From Monoplex corrugatus (taxonomy: Eukaryota > Mollusca > Gastropoda > Littorinimorpha > Ranellidae), in NCBI GenBank assembly GCA_030674185.1, contig CM060307.1:60546481-60610480 (forward strand): a stretch of 64,000 nt of DNA. The letters are read 5' to 3'. The position numbers and the translations under genes are program-made. Below are positions 49,181-60,000 of the stretch, one piece after another. The stretch's first letter is position 1. Each line of letters begins with the position of its first letter. The notes under the pieces were generated by a model, which was not told the origin of the DNA, searched no databases, and worked only from the letters and a program-made list of their open reading frames with translations.

Positions 49181-49559
49181 GTGTCTGTCATGAGGGTTAG
49201 CGTCCAAGCAGTTTAATTATAACTTGCGTTATACATAAATCATCTGAAACATGAAATATGCAGTTCAGTATTTTGTGAAAATGTATTCTATTGGAAATGA
49301 AGGGTAGAGTCTAAAGGGTTTCCTGTTTTGCCTGTACTTAATGTTTTATATAATGAAACATATATGATTTTGATAAGTTTATTTCTGAGAAAAATGTTCA
49401 ATGTAAAATTTACTGTAGATGTTTGCATTAATTTCTGTACAGTCCTTCCTAAGAGGTTATTGATCTTAATGTGATTTTGTTTTGAGGTTTTGAGGTAATT
49501 GGCTTGGAGGTGTACATGTTAACCATTCACTGGCATTTGATATCTCACTGTAAGAGGTC

Positions 49560-49905
49560 ATTAGTAATCAGAAACACATAAAAACAGAATTAAAAAGAAA
49601 TAAAGTATTTAAGTGAAGAAAGAAGACAGGCAAACATTTTGGTTCAAGCTGTTTGTCAGGTGTTAAAAACATTCCTGAATTGTGGGCAGAGTCACAGGAA
49701 CGAAAAGTATTATAGCATACTTCCCCAAGCTCAACTCATTCATTTAAGTATATAGTTTAATCTGCCATGATTCAGTATATTCTCTAATTTACTGTTACTG
49801 TCTTTATCTTAAACTTCTGTTTTTGTCGTTTATTAACATGATATAGGATAAAGGCCATCTAGTTACAAATTAGTGCCTATCTTATTTTTTGTCACACGTT
49901 TTAGG
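49560..49905. mobile_element. Diverged foldback element
   Basis: AAGACAGGCAAACATTTTGG (about 49623) and GATAAAGGCCATCTAGTTAC with AGTGCCTATCTTATTTTTTG (about 49853) correspond to the two arms of the element at 47179-47467. Confidence 0.55.
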
Positions 49906-51020
49906 TTTTTGTTTACTTCAGTGCAGGAAGTCCCTTTGATACAGAAGGAAGTCCATTTGATACAGAATAAACAGTTATCAGTAGGAATCATTTAAAGCCA
50001 GAAAAGATTATGGCTTAAACTCTCTTTAGAAATACTTATTTAATGACACATACTACACTGTTACCCATGAGTGCTAACAATCTACAGTTATTAGCTATTC
50101 CTGCCTCCTGAAAAAAACAACAACGAAAACTGTGCTGCCATTAATATAGCTAAGGGTATGCTCTGCAGTCGTAGATGGCAATTGCATGCACATGTTTGTA
50201 TATATATATTTGTCTTTCATATCAGAATTGAGTGTAGTTTCATTTGTCGTATGTTGCCATCAGGGCTCTCGTATCAGTTCATATCTACATTACTGAATGA
50301 GAGGAACAGGTATGCAATTAACAATTCATTAAATGACAAAACTTTGTAAGTGTTCTGTTTGTCATAAACTTTATCTTAAAAGGTGTTGGTGGAAGTAGTA
50401 ACCAAGGTGGTGATCTTCAGATATATTTGATAATCTGTTATTTATTTGTATCTGCTGAACTGGTTTTATCTTGTGGCAGATGTATTTAACTGGTTGATGT
50501 GTTTTTCACCCTTAATGAAAGGGTTCTTTCTGTTTTTTCATTATTTTTTTTAAAACACTGTAAACTTCATCATTTACAAGTATCGGTTACAAAATAAAAT
50601 GTTACTGGTTTGTGTGAGGTCATACTATAGCATTGACCAAAAACTCCTGTTTTTGAAATTTCTCTTTTCACTTGTTCAATCCTCCCCTCCCTTGGTGCCC
50701 CCATTTGTTTTATGATATGAACATATATGGGCATGTGATATATTTTGGTGGTAGAAGTAAATACAAAGCTTGAAAATGAAAAATGGTCTGTTGCCTGAAT
50801 GTATACTTTCCAATCAAAAATGAGAAAATTTGTGTATGTAGTTTGTATGTGTGTGATCAAGAGAGAGAAAGAGAGAGAGAGAGAGGGGAGAGAGAGGGGG
50901 GGGGGAGGGGAGGCTTGGCCATCGTTAATTTTGTGTGTTGAAAATATTCATACTCTCTCTGTCTCACTAATTATATAACAGAACAAAACAGAACTTCCAT
51001 CTATTCTCACTTTTCCAGAC
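49906..51020. other. Intergenic, mostly unassigned
   Basis: Contains a GA/poly-G patch at 50860-50910 and no recognised gene. Confidence 0.5.
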
Positions 51021-51198
51021 TTAACTTTTTCATTCCCTCACCTTATCCACCAGCTTCAATCATCATCACCATGTAGCGAAGCAAAAACTTGAAAACCATT
51101 CTCCCCCTCACTCTCAGCAGGAAGCTGGTAGAAAATGTGAGGGGTGAAAGGGTCAATATTTGCAGCTGGTGGACAGGGTGAGGGAATGAAAGGGTTAA
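51021..51198. mobile_element. TTAA MITE, CATTCCC subtype
   Basis: TTAACTTTTTCATTCCCTCACC at the left and GGTGAGGGAATGAAAGGGTTAA at the right, with an internal hairpin remnant (CTCACTCTCAGCAGG ... GTGAGGGGTGAAAGG). The CATTCCC/GGGAATG variant is shared with 44973-45055. Confidence 0.8.
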
Positions 51199-51303
51199 TT
51201 CAGATATATAATGATTTTGTGCCTTTTCCCTATGCCTGTCAGGTAAATCATTGCAGCTTCAGTTGGAAAATAATACAGTAAAAAGGCAAAAGAAGTTTCT
51301 ACC

Positions 51304-51675
51304 TTAACCTTTGACTCCTGCACCCTGTACACCAATTTAACCCTTTAACTCTTTGGAGACGCACCTTAAAATGGTTGCTGGAACTCTCGAGATGCACAGT
51401 ATTTGGTACTTTTTAAACAATTATGGAGAATATCCAACGACAATAAACCTATCCTGTTATATAATTATGTTCTAAAAGGTCAATGGTTAAACTCTGCTGT
51501 CAGTATAATCTCCCTTATAATACATGTAGTCTTGGTGAAAAAACCCTTAACATCTCCGCAGCTATAGCTGCGGAGTGTCGCCATCAAGTTAAGTCAAAGG
51601 GTTAAGTTTTTGCTTTGTTAGCATGGTTGACAATGCAGGATGCTGGTGGACAGGGTGTGGGAGTCAAAGGGTTAA
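51304..51675. mobile_element. TTAA MITE carrying a second TTAA element
   Basis: Outer ends TTAACCTTTGACTCCTGCACC and GGTGTGGGAGTCAAAGGGTTAA. In place of the usual inner hairpin lies a 248-bp TTAA-bounded insert (51345-51592) with weak inverted ends (CTCTTTGGAGACGCACC, about 11 of 17 matching). The insert has a perfect 22-bp palindrome (CTCCGCAGCTA plus its complement, 51554-51575) near its right end. Confidence 0.75.
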
Positions 51676-51734
51676 CCTCAGTGATCTTTGGAGAGTGAGG
51701 GAGTGAGGTGTAAGACACCTCAACTCATGGGAAC

Positions 51735-53410
51735 CTGCATCATGAACATCCACCCCCTCTCCCTCACTGCTTTAACCAGCATCATGAACACCCACCCCTC
51801 TCCCCACTGCTTTAACCAGCATCATGAACACCCACCCCCTCTCCCTCACTGCTTTAACCAGCATCATGAACACCCACCCCCTCTCTGCTTTAACCAGCAT
51901 CATGAACACCCACCCCCTCTCCCTCACTGCTTTAACCAGCATCATGAACACCCACCCCCTCTCTGCTTTAACCAGCATCATGAACACCCACCCCTCTCTC
52001 TCACGGCTTTAACCAGCATCATGAACACCCACCCCTCTCCCCACTGCTTTAACCAGCATCATGAACACCCACCCCCTCTCCTGCTTTAACCAGCATCATG
52101 AACACCCACCCCCTCTCTGCTTTAACCAGCATCATGAACACCCACCCTCTCTGCTTTAACCAGCATCATGAACACCCACCCCTCTCTGCTTTAACCAGCA
52201 TCATGAACACCCACCCCTTCTCCCTCACTGCTTTAACCAGCATCATGAACACCCATCCCCTCTCCCTCACTGCTTTAACCAGCATCATGAACACCCACCC
52301 CCTCTCCCTCACTGCTTTAACCAGCATCATGAACACCCACCCCCTCTCCCTCACTGCTTTAACCAGCATCATGAACACCCACCCCTCTCCCTCACTGCTT
52401 TAACCAGCATCATGAACACCCACCCCTCTCCCTCACTGCTTTAACCAGCATCATGAACACCCACCCCCTCACTGCTTTAACCAGCATCATGAACACCCAC
52501 CCCCTCACTGCTTTAACCAGCATCATGAACACCCACCCCCTCTCCCTCACTGTTTTAACCAGCATCATGAACACCCACCCCTCTCCCTCACTGCTTTAAC
52601 CAGCATCATGAACACCCACCCCTCTCCCTCACTGCTTTAACCAGCATCATGAACACCCACCCCCTCACTGCTTTAACCAGCATCATGAACACCCACCCCC
52701 TCTCCCGGACTGCTTTAACCAGCATCATGAACACCCACCCCCTCTCCCCACTGTTTTAACCAGCATCATGAACACCCACCCCCTCACTGCTTTAACCAGC
52801 ATCATGAACACCCACCCCTCTCCCCCACTGTTTTAACCAGCATCGTGAACACCCACCCCCTCACTGCTTTAACCAGCATCATGAACACCCACCCCCTCTC
52901 TGCTTTAACCAGCATCATGAACACCCACCCCCTCTCCCTCACTGATTTAACCAGCATCATGAACACCCACCCCCTCTCTGCTTTAACCAGCATCATGAAC
53001 ACCAACCCCCTCTACCTCACTGCTTTAACCAGCATCATGAACACCCACCCCCTCTCCCTCACTGCTTTAACCAGCATCATGAACACCCACCCCCTCACTG
53101 CTTTAACCAGCATCATGAACACCACCCCCTCTCTGCTTTAACCAGCATCATGAACACCCACCCCCTCTCCCTGACTGCTTTAACCAGCATCATGAACACC
53201 CACCCCCTCTCCCTCACTGCTTTAACCAGCATCATGAACACCCACCCCCTCTCCCTCACTGCTTTAACCAGCAACATGAACACCCACCCCCTCACTGCTT
53301 TAACCAGCATCATGAACACCCACCCCCTCTCGGCTTTAACCAGCATCATGAACACCCACCCCCTCTCTCTCACTGCTGTAACCAGCATCATGAACACCCA
53401 CCCCCCTCAC
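51735..53410 (+). repeat. Minisatellite, about 43 units of 36-42 bp
   Basis: Core TTTAACCAGCATCATGAACA followed by CCCACCCC and a variable CTCTCCCTCACTGC block. Unit lengths are mainly 36, 40, 41 and 42 bp. Where 36/42-bp units follow each other the frame stays open and reads MNTHPLSLTALTSI. The minus strand is G-rich. It begins about 60 bases after the MITE at 51304-51675. Confidence 0.97.
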
Positions 53411-53416
53411 TGCTTT

Positions 53417-54008
53417 ATCTTCACGTCCATAAAGAGGGACAGGTACCAATTAACTGTCAGACAAAATGGATCATTAACTTCTTTTTAAGTCTTTGAAGAT
53501 GCACTCAAGCAGCACAGTCAGATCTGCTGCGACACACTATTTTGGGTGTGTTTTTTTGTAATTTGTGTGAGACAACACACTGTATGTATATGTTAATATC
53601 ATATATGTATAAAAAGCTGAATATCTCTTCTTTCCAAGCATGCAGGTTGTTAGTTTATTGAGTATTTTAACTATTTTTCCTGGAAGGCAACTGAACTATG
53701 TCTTTAAACAGGAAAAAAAAAACCCTGTTACAAACAGACAATACATAGACTCACAAACCCCACTGTAGTCTGTCATAGTAATCCATCAATTGGTAATCAG
53801 GTTAACAGAAACATCACCAAAGGTCTGTAAGTGTCAGCACTTCAATTCTAACAAGTTGTTTGACTTAAAATCAATTCATCTGCTTCTTGCACAGAGTACA
53901 ACTGACACAACGCCATTTTTCCAACAGTGGTCACCCCGAATGGGTGACCTCGATTTTATACCAATTACAGTTTTGTTTATGTTCTTATTCACTTACAGGG
54001 AAGGAATT
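53417..54008. other. Intergenic, nothing recognised
   Basis: No coding or repeat signal assigned. Confidence 0.5.
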
Positions 54009-54175
54009 CTGGTTCCAAAATGATTACATTATCACCTAGTGTGCGCTCCCTTGTTTAGAAACTTTTTCTGTCTTGGTGAAAAAAATCAAAATTTCCTCCA
54101 CACCATAGCTGTAGAGTGTCACTATGTGATGTCAAGGCCCTCCATCTTTGGCTGCAGAACATCACTGATGAGTTA
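54009..54175. mobile_element. Fragment of the 51345-51592 type element
   Basis: CTTGGTGAAAAAAATC, then CTCCACACCATAGCTGTAGAG and TGTCACTATGTGATGTCAAG align with CTTGGTGAAAAAACCC, the 51554 palindrome and TGTCGCCATCAAG. Confidence 0.5.
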
Positions 54176-54384
54176 AGAATCAATCTTGGCGGTGCTTAAC
54201 TTGTTGTCAACAATAAGTGTTCTGACCACAGGGCTATCCCAAAAGGGGATCTCGAGACTTTGAGCAGTAGTCTTGTACCCAGGAGGCAGAAATTAAGGCA
54301 GTAGAGAACTTGTTACACTCATATATTTTTGGTAGCAAGTTCTGCACGTTTCCCTTGCTGCTTTACTTTTCTAAAGAGAAGGGG

Positions 54385-54660
54385 TGCATCAAGTAGTTTG
54401 GACATTGGCCTCCCGAGTGGAAGGTTTGGTTTTGAAGCTGCTTGGGTCCCACCTGGGGGTTCATAAGGGGGTGATAAGTTTAATCTCCCAGGTCAGTGAT
54501 AAGTTTAATCTCCCAGGTCAACATATGTGCAGACCTGTTAGTTCCTGAACCTCCTTCAAGTATATGTACATGCAGAACATAAAATGCACCTGATAAAAAT
54601 CCCCAAGTCGTGTCAGTGATTAGTGGCTTCTGGAAACATAAAAACACCCAGCATGTATAT
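54385..54660 (+). mobile_element. SINE family C
   Basis: tRNA-like head (TAGTTTGGACATTGGCCTCC ... GGTTTTGAAGCTGC), TTTAATCTCCCAGGTCA duplicated within it, GTGCAGACCTGTTAGTTCC and CTTCTGGAAACATAAAAACACC. Confidence 0.75.
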
Positions 54661-54999
54661 CACAGAAAATAAAGCATTACTGCTTTAACGTTCTTACCAA
54701 CAAATGCCTATCAATTAACATCAGGAAGAGAGTTCTTGAATGTTATTTAGAACCGATAATGTTATACGGTTGTGAGTCGTGGACAGTCAACAAGCAAAGC
54801 CAGAACAAGATTGAGGCAGCCAAGATGTGGTTTCTAAGAAGAATGTTGAGAGTTCCATGGACAGAAAAGAAAAACGAGACAGTCCTGATAGATGCAGACA
54901 CAAGAAGATCATTCATTAGGAAAATTAGGAAAAGACAGGCAACATTTATAGGCCATTTTATCAAGAAAGGGGAATTAGAGCACTTGGTCACAATACAAT

Positions 55000-56025
55000 A
55001 CAATATTTTATTTATATAGCGCAAAATCTTGATAAAATCAAATCTAAGCGCTAAAACAGACACACACACACGCACACACACACACACACACACATGCACA
55101 CGCACACGGCTGTAAATGGGGAGAAAGAATAAAAGCAATGGAAAATTATAAAGAGCATATTATATACAATTATATATTACAATGTGATTCCCCTCCGAGC
55201 GGAGACAGGCTGCAGAGGGGATTGAGTGAGGTCAGGATTTTATGCAGAGGAGAAAAGGTGAGTTTTGAGAGCAGACTTGGAGACAAAAGTAGGTTGCTGA
55301 CGGACTGAGAGAGGAAGTTTGTTCCAGGAAAGTGGACCAGAAACAGAGAAGGCTCATGGACCATAGGTATTGAGCTTGGTGCGTGGAAAGCGAAAAGTCA
55401 GGATTGGAGGCAGAGCGGAGGGTACGTGAGGGAACATAGATCTCAAGTAGGCTTGACAGGTAATCAGGGGCTGCGTTATTGAGGCTTTTGTAGCACATGG
55501 TGTCTAGTTTGTACTGTATGCGCTTTGATACAGGGAGCCAGTGAAGTTGTGCCAGGAGAGGAGATATGTGGTCAGCTTTTTTCTATTTTAGTACAAGGCG
55601 TGCAGCATTGTTTTGAATGCGCTGCAGGATGTGAATGGTGGAGGCAGGAAGACCAGACAGGAGTGAATTGCAATAGTCAATGCGAGACATTATGAAGGAG
55701 AGAACGAGTTTTGCAGTTGTTTCGACAGAGAGATACTTCCTGATCAGGCTTATACGATGGAGGTGATAGTAGCAAGATCTGGCAGTTTGAGAAAAAAAGT
55801 TGTTCATGGAGAGGGTAGAGTCAATGCAGACACCAAGGTTTTTAGCTGAATCAGAAATTGGGACTGATGTGTTACATAATGGGAGAGAAAGAGGAGGCAG
55901 CTGAGAAAGTTTCTGACGGGTGCCAATGAGGATAGCTTCTGTCTTGTCGTCATTAAACTGAAGTTTGTTGAACGTCATCCAGTTCTTAATGTCCGAGTAA
56001 CACTCAGTGGTGCGAGTCAAGAGGG
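55000..56025 (-). mobile_element. CR1/L2-type LINE 3' fragment, reverse strand
   Basis: The - strand reads MTFNKLQFNDDKTEAILIGT, SAKNLGVCIDSTLSM, IDYCNSLLSGLP and RIQNNAARLVL, then LYKSLNNAAPDYLSSLLEIY-like sequence with RTLRSASNPDF. It ends in GCGCTATATAAATAAAATATTG, the usual 3' tail style of this LINE group. It is 5' truncated and inserted into the F2 copy. One frame is open over 199 residues. Confidence 0.88.
55060..55110. repeat. (CA)n in the L2-type LINE
   Basis: Short CA/CGCA run near the LINE 3' end. Confidence 0.85.
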
Positions 56026-56225
56026 CTGGGAAAGGAAAAGTGGAGGGAAAGAGAACACCAGGTAAATCCAGGGAGAAAATATTGGACAGACTTGCAGGGT
56101 GGCTGAGGACGGAGAGGGTGGAAGATGTGTTTGCGGCAGCAAGGGGCAGATACATATGGAGGGCCATGATCTCCAACGCCATGCGTCAGGGCACTTGATG
56201 ATGATGATGCTGCTTTAATGTCAGG

Positions 56226-56270
56226 GTAAGAAAAACCAAACCAAACCAAACCAAACCAAACCAAAACCAA
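56226..56270. repeat. (CCAAA)n
   Basis: About seven AACCA pentamers directly after the LINE F2 tail. Confidence 0.9.
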
Positions 56271-56626
56271 ATCGAACTGGCCATACAAAACAAAACAATT
56301 CCACCCCTCCCACCCCCCAATATATTTGAGTCCAAATGGGTATTGGGGGGGAACAAAAATTTACCTAAAGCCCAGAGGTAGGTACCCATTCACATCTGTG
56401 TAAACTAGAAACTGCAAGCACAATATTTCATGAGCAGGCTTGGACCCATGCTGTCAAATTGGTAGAAGGTACTGTACAGCATACATAACCGTGAATACAG
56501 CTGTGGAGAATCATTTGAATTACATTTCACAATATCATAAGTAGTAACTGTACTGTTACAGATCCAACACAGAACAAACTGACAAAAGCGCATATCATGG
56601 ATTTGTCTGCTTCAGATGAAACAGAA

Positions 56627-56632
56627 TTTATT
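56627..56632 (-). terminator. Candidate NOM1 polyadenylation signal
   Basis: AATAAA on the - strand, about 165 bases beyond the NOM1 stop. Position and orientation fit; no transcript evidence. Confidence 0.5.
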
Positions 56633-56699
56633 GAGTCGGCAGCAGTTCAGTCCTGCAGTTGTATATACACAAATATTCTCTCTTTCTCTCTCCCTTGCA

Positions 56700-56708
56700 C
56701 ACACACAG

Positions 56709-56738
<30 letters not shown>
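56700..56738. repeat. Short (CA)n
   Basis: CA dinucleotides in the NOM1 3' flank or 3' UTR. Confidence 0.9.
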
Positions 56739-56741
<3 letters not shown>

Positions 56742-56795
56742 GTCATACACACATACCATTAGCAACATCAAAAACAATTCGTCATATAAATTCCA

Positions 56796-57050
56796 TCACA
56801 TCAACATATTATGATTCAGAGAAAGTTCATTGTACACCTCCACAAGCTTTTTCTTTTGTTCCCCTTCCACTTTGATGTATTTCACCAAAAACGTCCTCAA
56901 ACCATCCGACAAGACTTTGAACTTCTGGAGCTGACCAACAGCTCTGAAAATGTCTCTGAGTTCAGCCATGGACACTGTGCTGAACAGTGTGGTAAAGACA
57001 TGCTTCAGGAACTTGATCACAGCTTTGTTCAGGACACCGAACTCCAGCAC
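56796..57050 (-). CDS. NOM1: NOM1 last exon
   Basis: Acceptor TGTGTGCAG. 84 residues and TGA: VLEFGVLNKAVIKFLKHVFT, then ELRDIFRAVGQLQKFKVLSD and GLRTFLVKYIKVEGEQKKKL. It is longer at the C-terminus than I expect for vertebrate NOM1, which ends soon after this FL(I/V) segment. Confidence 0.92.
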   Translation of the reverse strand: MLEFGVLNKAVIKFLKHVFTTLFSTVSMAELRDIFRAVGQLQKFKVLSDGLRTFLVKYIKVEGEQKKKLVEVYNELSLNHNMLM

Positions 57051-60000
57051 CTGCACACAATCACAGGGCTAAAATTATTCTGAGTGTTTGTGTGTGTGTG
57101 CATCTGTGTCTGATGTGGTGCGAGGTGTAGAATGCTCTGTGAGAGAAAAAAAAACAGATGTCAAAGCACGAAAGTTTTTTTTCACAAATGTAGTATTTAC
57201 ATTAAAAAATCATTCTTACCTACGGTCTTGTTAGTCAAACTTGTGAGCTTTAAATTTAATCTTGAACTTGTCTTCTGGTGAGTATGTATAGGTGAACATG
57301 TAATCAATTTGATGTGTTCCTTGAGAACATGGCAGGTGCAGTTGAACACGGCCAGGACAACACACATATAATCCTGAAGAAAATTTTGGGATGAGATTGA
57401 AAGCTCTGTGACAACTACAAGGCTTTGAAGGTAAGAATGATGTGATATCAAAAACATTGATTTACCACTAAGACTTGCATAGACTAATCTGAAGCACAGA
57501 TATATATGTACATATGCAGATAAGTAAATAGACAAAGATCTATGCAGGGACTTGCCTTGGTGAATGCACCTATACACTGAAGTGGGTTTATGAACAAACT
57601 GATGAAGAGATATACACATAGCACTACCTCAGACAACCAATCATACAAGTACAATACAGACAATAGGACTAATACTAGTAATAGTACAGTCTGAATTGAT
57701 AAGTTTTAGAGTGCTCTTAACAGAGGACAAAGATTGCAAATGACAAATATCTAAGGGAAGCGTATTCCATTGTTGTGGCACACAGAAAGAAAATGAACTC
57801 TGGCCGAAAGCCTTCGTCTTCACATGAAGAGTGTGGACACTGTGTTTATCTGGTGATAAACTGAGCTGTCTAGAAGGAGTGTAAATGGCAAGGAAACCAA
57901 ATAAAGGCAGGGATGATTTCGGAGAAAAAGCTGTAACAGACAGCTGAGAACTTGAAGTCTATCTGGGCTTGCACTGGGAGCCAATGAAGTTTGTAAAGAA
58001 GGGGTTGAACATGATCACATCTGTGAGCCTTTAAAACCAGTCTTGCAGCAGAATGTTGAACCTTTTGTAGTTTGCTGAGAATGTATTGTACATGATCACA
58101 TCTGTGAGCCTTTAAAACCAGTCTTGCAGCAGAATGTTGAACCTTTTGTAGTTTGCTGAGAATGTATTGTGGAAAGCCAGAAAAGAGAGAACTGAAGCTG
58201 TCTACTTTTGACAGGACAAAGGTATAGGTCAATGACTGCCGTATGAGTGATCAAGTATGGGCGAAAAAAACACTGTGGCAAAATTTTAGACACAATGCTA
58301 GTCACAACATACATCAGGCAGATGAGAAGGTGCATAAAGTGTGGGGAGGGATAACAATTTTTGACAATCTGAAAGATTGCTACAGACGCTAAATAACTGC
58401 TGAGAAGAATTACTGTGATATTTTAGACCTACAGACATTGGTCTTGACTTTGAGGATCAGGTTGGTGACCTCTAGTTTTGTTTTCTGGAATCTGTCCTTA
58501 AAAACTCCATCATATCATATATCATTATGCATACCTTGAGAACAGACAGTGACAATGATTTGGAAGCCAACAGATGTGCCAGCATTGCAGCCAAGTTGTT
58601 GCGACTGGATGAGTTCAGGTCCTCCATAGTCTTAAATGTGTCCCACATGTGGAACTGTATAGCAATCTGCACACATGCACATAAATAAAAATCATACTAA
58701 ATACTTACAAAAAATAGATATTGCAAAAAATGTAATACTACACAGAGAGCAAATGAATAAATAAAGAGCACCTCTAACCAAACAGTCAAAAGGTGGGTCA
58801 AGAGTAAAACAGTTATTTCAAAACAAAACAACAAAACAAAACAAAACATTAGCCCCCCTCAAACTCAACAACAAAACAAAGCACTTACCAATAATCTCCT
58901 TTTCCATACCAATTCCTAACTTTTCACACATAATTTATCTTAAAGATTAACTGATCTTCATGAATGCTTTAATGGTGAGTTTTGCAGTAGCATCAACCAT
59001 ACTATCAAATCTGACTTTGATTGCTTAACTAAACACAGCTGCAACATAAGTACTTAAAATGATTTTGATTGCTTAACTAAACACAGCTGCAACATAAGTA
59101 CTTAAAATGATTTTCAATCTTAACCCAGCCATCAAAATCTTAAACCACGTTTATGTGGTTCACACCTGGGACTATGTGTGATTTAAATTAGGTCAAAATC
59201 AACTGATCAACAATCAAGAAATCCTTTCGTGATTTTGACCTTAAACTAGTCTCAATGAGTCTTACCAGATGATTATTGCCCTCTGCAATGAAGGTTCTTT
59301 TCTTTGAAATAAATGAAAGCAATGTTGTGAAAGCAATGATACATGAGGCAAGCATACATAAACAAAAACACTAATAACCTTAGCGTCACAAACAATATAA
59401 CAGAATATGCAATATCCATATCTACTGATTAAGGGTCTCCTGTCTCTCTTTATCAACATTACTCATTTCAAAAAAATTTGATTCATACGCACTCTGAAAT
59501 AATTAAGACACCTTTAATGTAAAGATTTTTCATACTTTAGATCAGTCTGCTGCAAGTACTCAACAATGCTTGTCCATGCTTGTGTGTTTAAGGATAATTG
59601 GAAGATTTCATTTCAAATCTCCTTTTAATAAACACACCATATCTTACAAATGCATAAACTCAGCTAATGCAAGACACCACACTAACTGCAAAATACTTGA
59701 CCGTGTGGTGGAAAAGTCAGTGAAAAGACACCCACCAACAGGTGCTGCGGTCACATCCATCCCCTATTCCAATACCCTGTTCCAGCCTGAATGATGATCG
59801 TCTTTTTGGTGAAGCAGTTTAGAACATGAGTATCTCTTGCCATCTGGCAGGGAGAAGAGAGTGCGGTAGGAGGGCGGGTACAAGTTGTAAGATATGAAAA
59901 GTATGCTTATTAAAAGGGGATTTGAAATAAAATCACCCGTTTAATAGCACATAATTTGATATCTTACAAATGCAGAGTGGCACTACCTGGATAGTGGGTA

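Larger units (their letters stand above)
54688..56215 (+). mobile_element. LINE F2 relic, split by a second LINE
   Basis: The first part (54688-54995) encodes RKRVLECYLEPIMLYGCESW, MWFLRRMLRVPWTEKKNE and FIGHFIKKGELEHLVT. The second part (56026-56215) continues with GKVEGKRTPGKSREKILDRL and WRAMISNAMRQGT, then a (GAT)n tail. The uninterrupted order is seen at 26450-26960. Confidence 0.88.

Noticed and set aside
51735..53410. CRISPR-like direct repeat array
   Set aside because: Units are contiguous with no unique spacers, in a eukaryotic intergenic region. It is a minisatellite.
51688..53488. A repetitive secreted protein (MNTHPLSLTALTSI repeats)
   Set aside because: The frame is broken repeatedly by 40/41-bp units and no single frame spans the array. 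Kept only as an observation about unit length.
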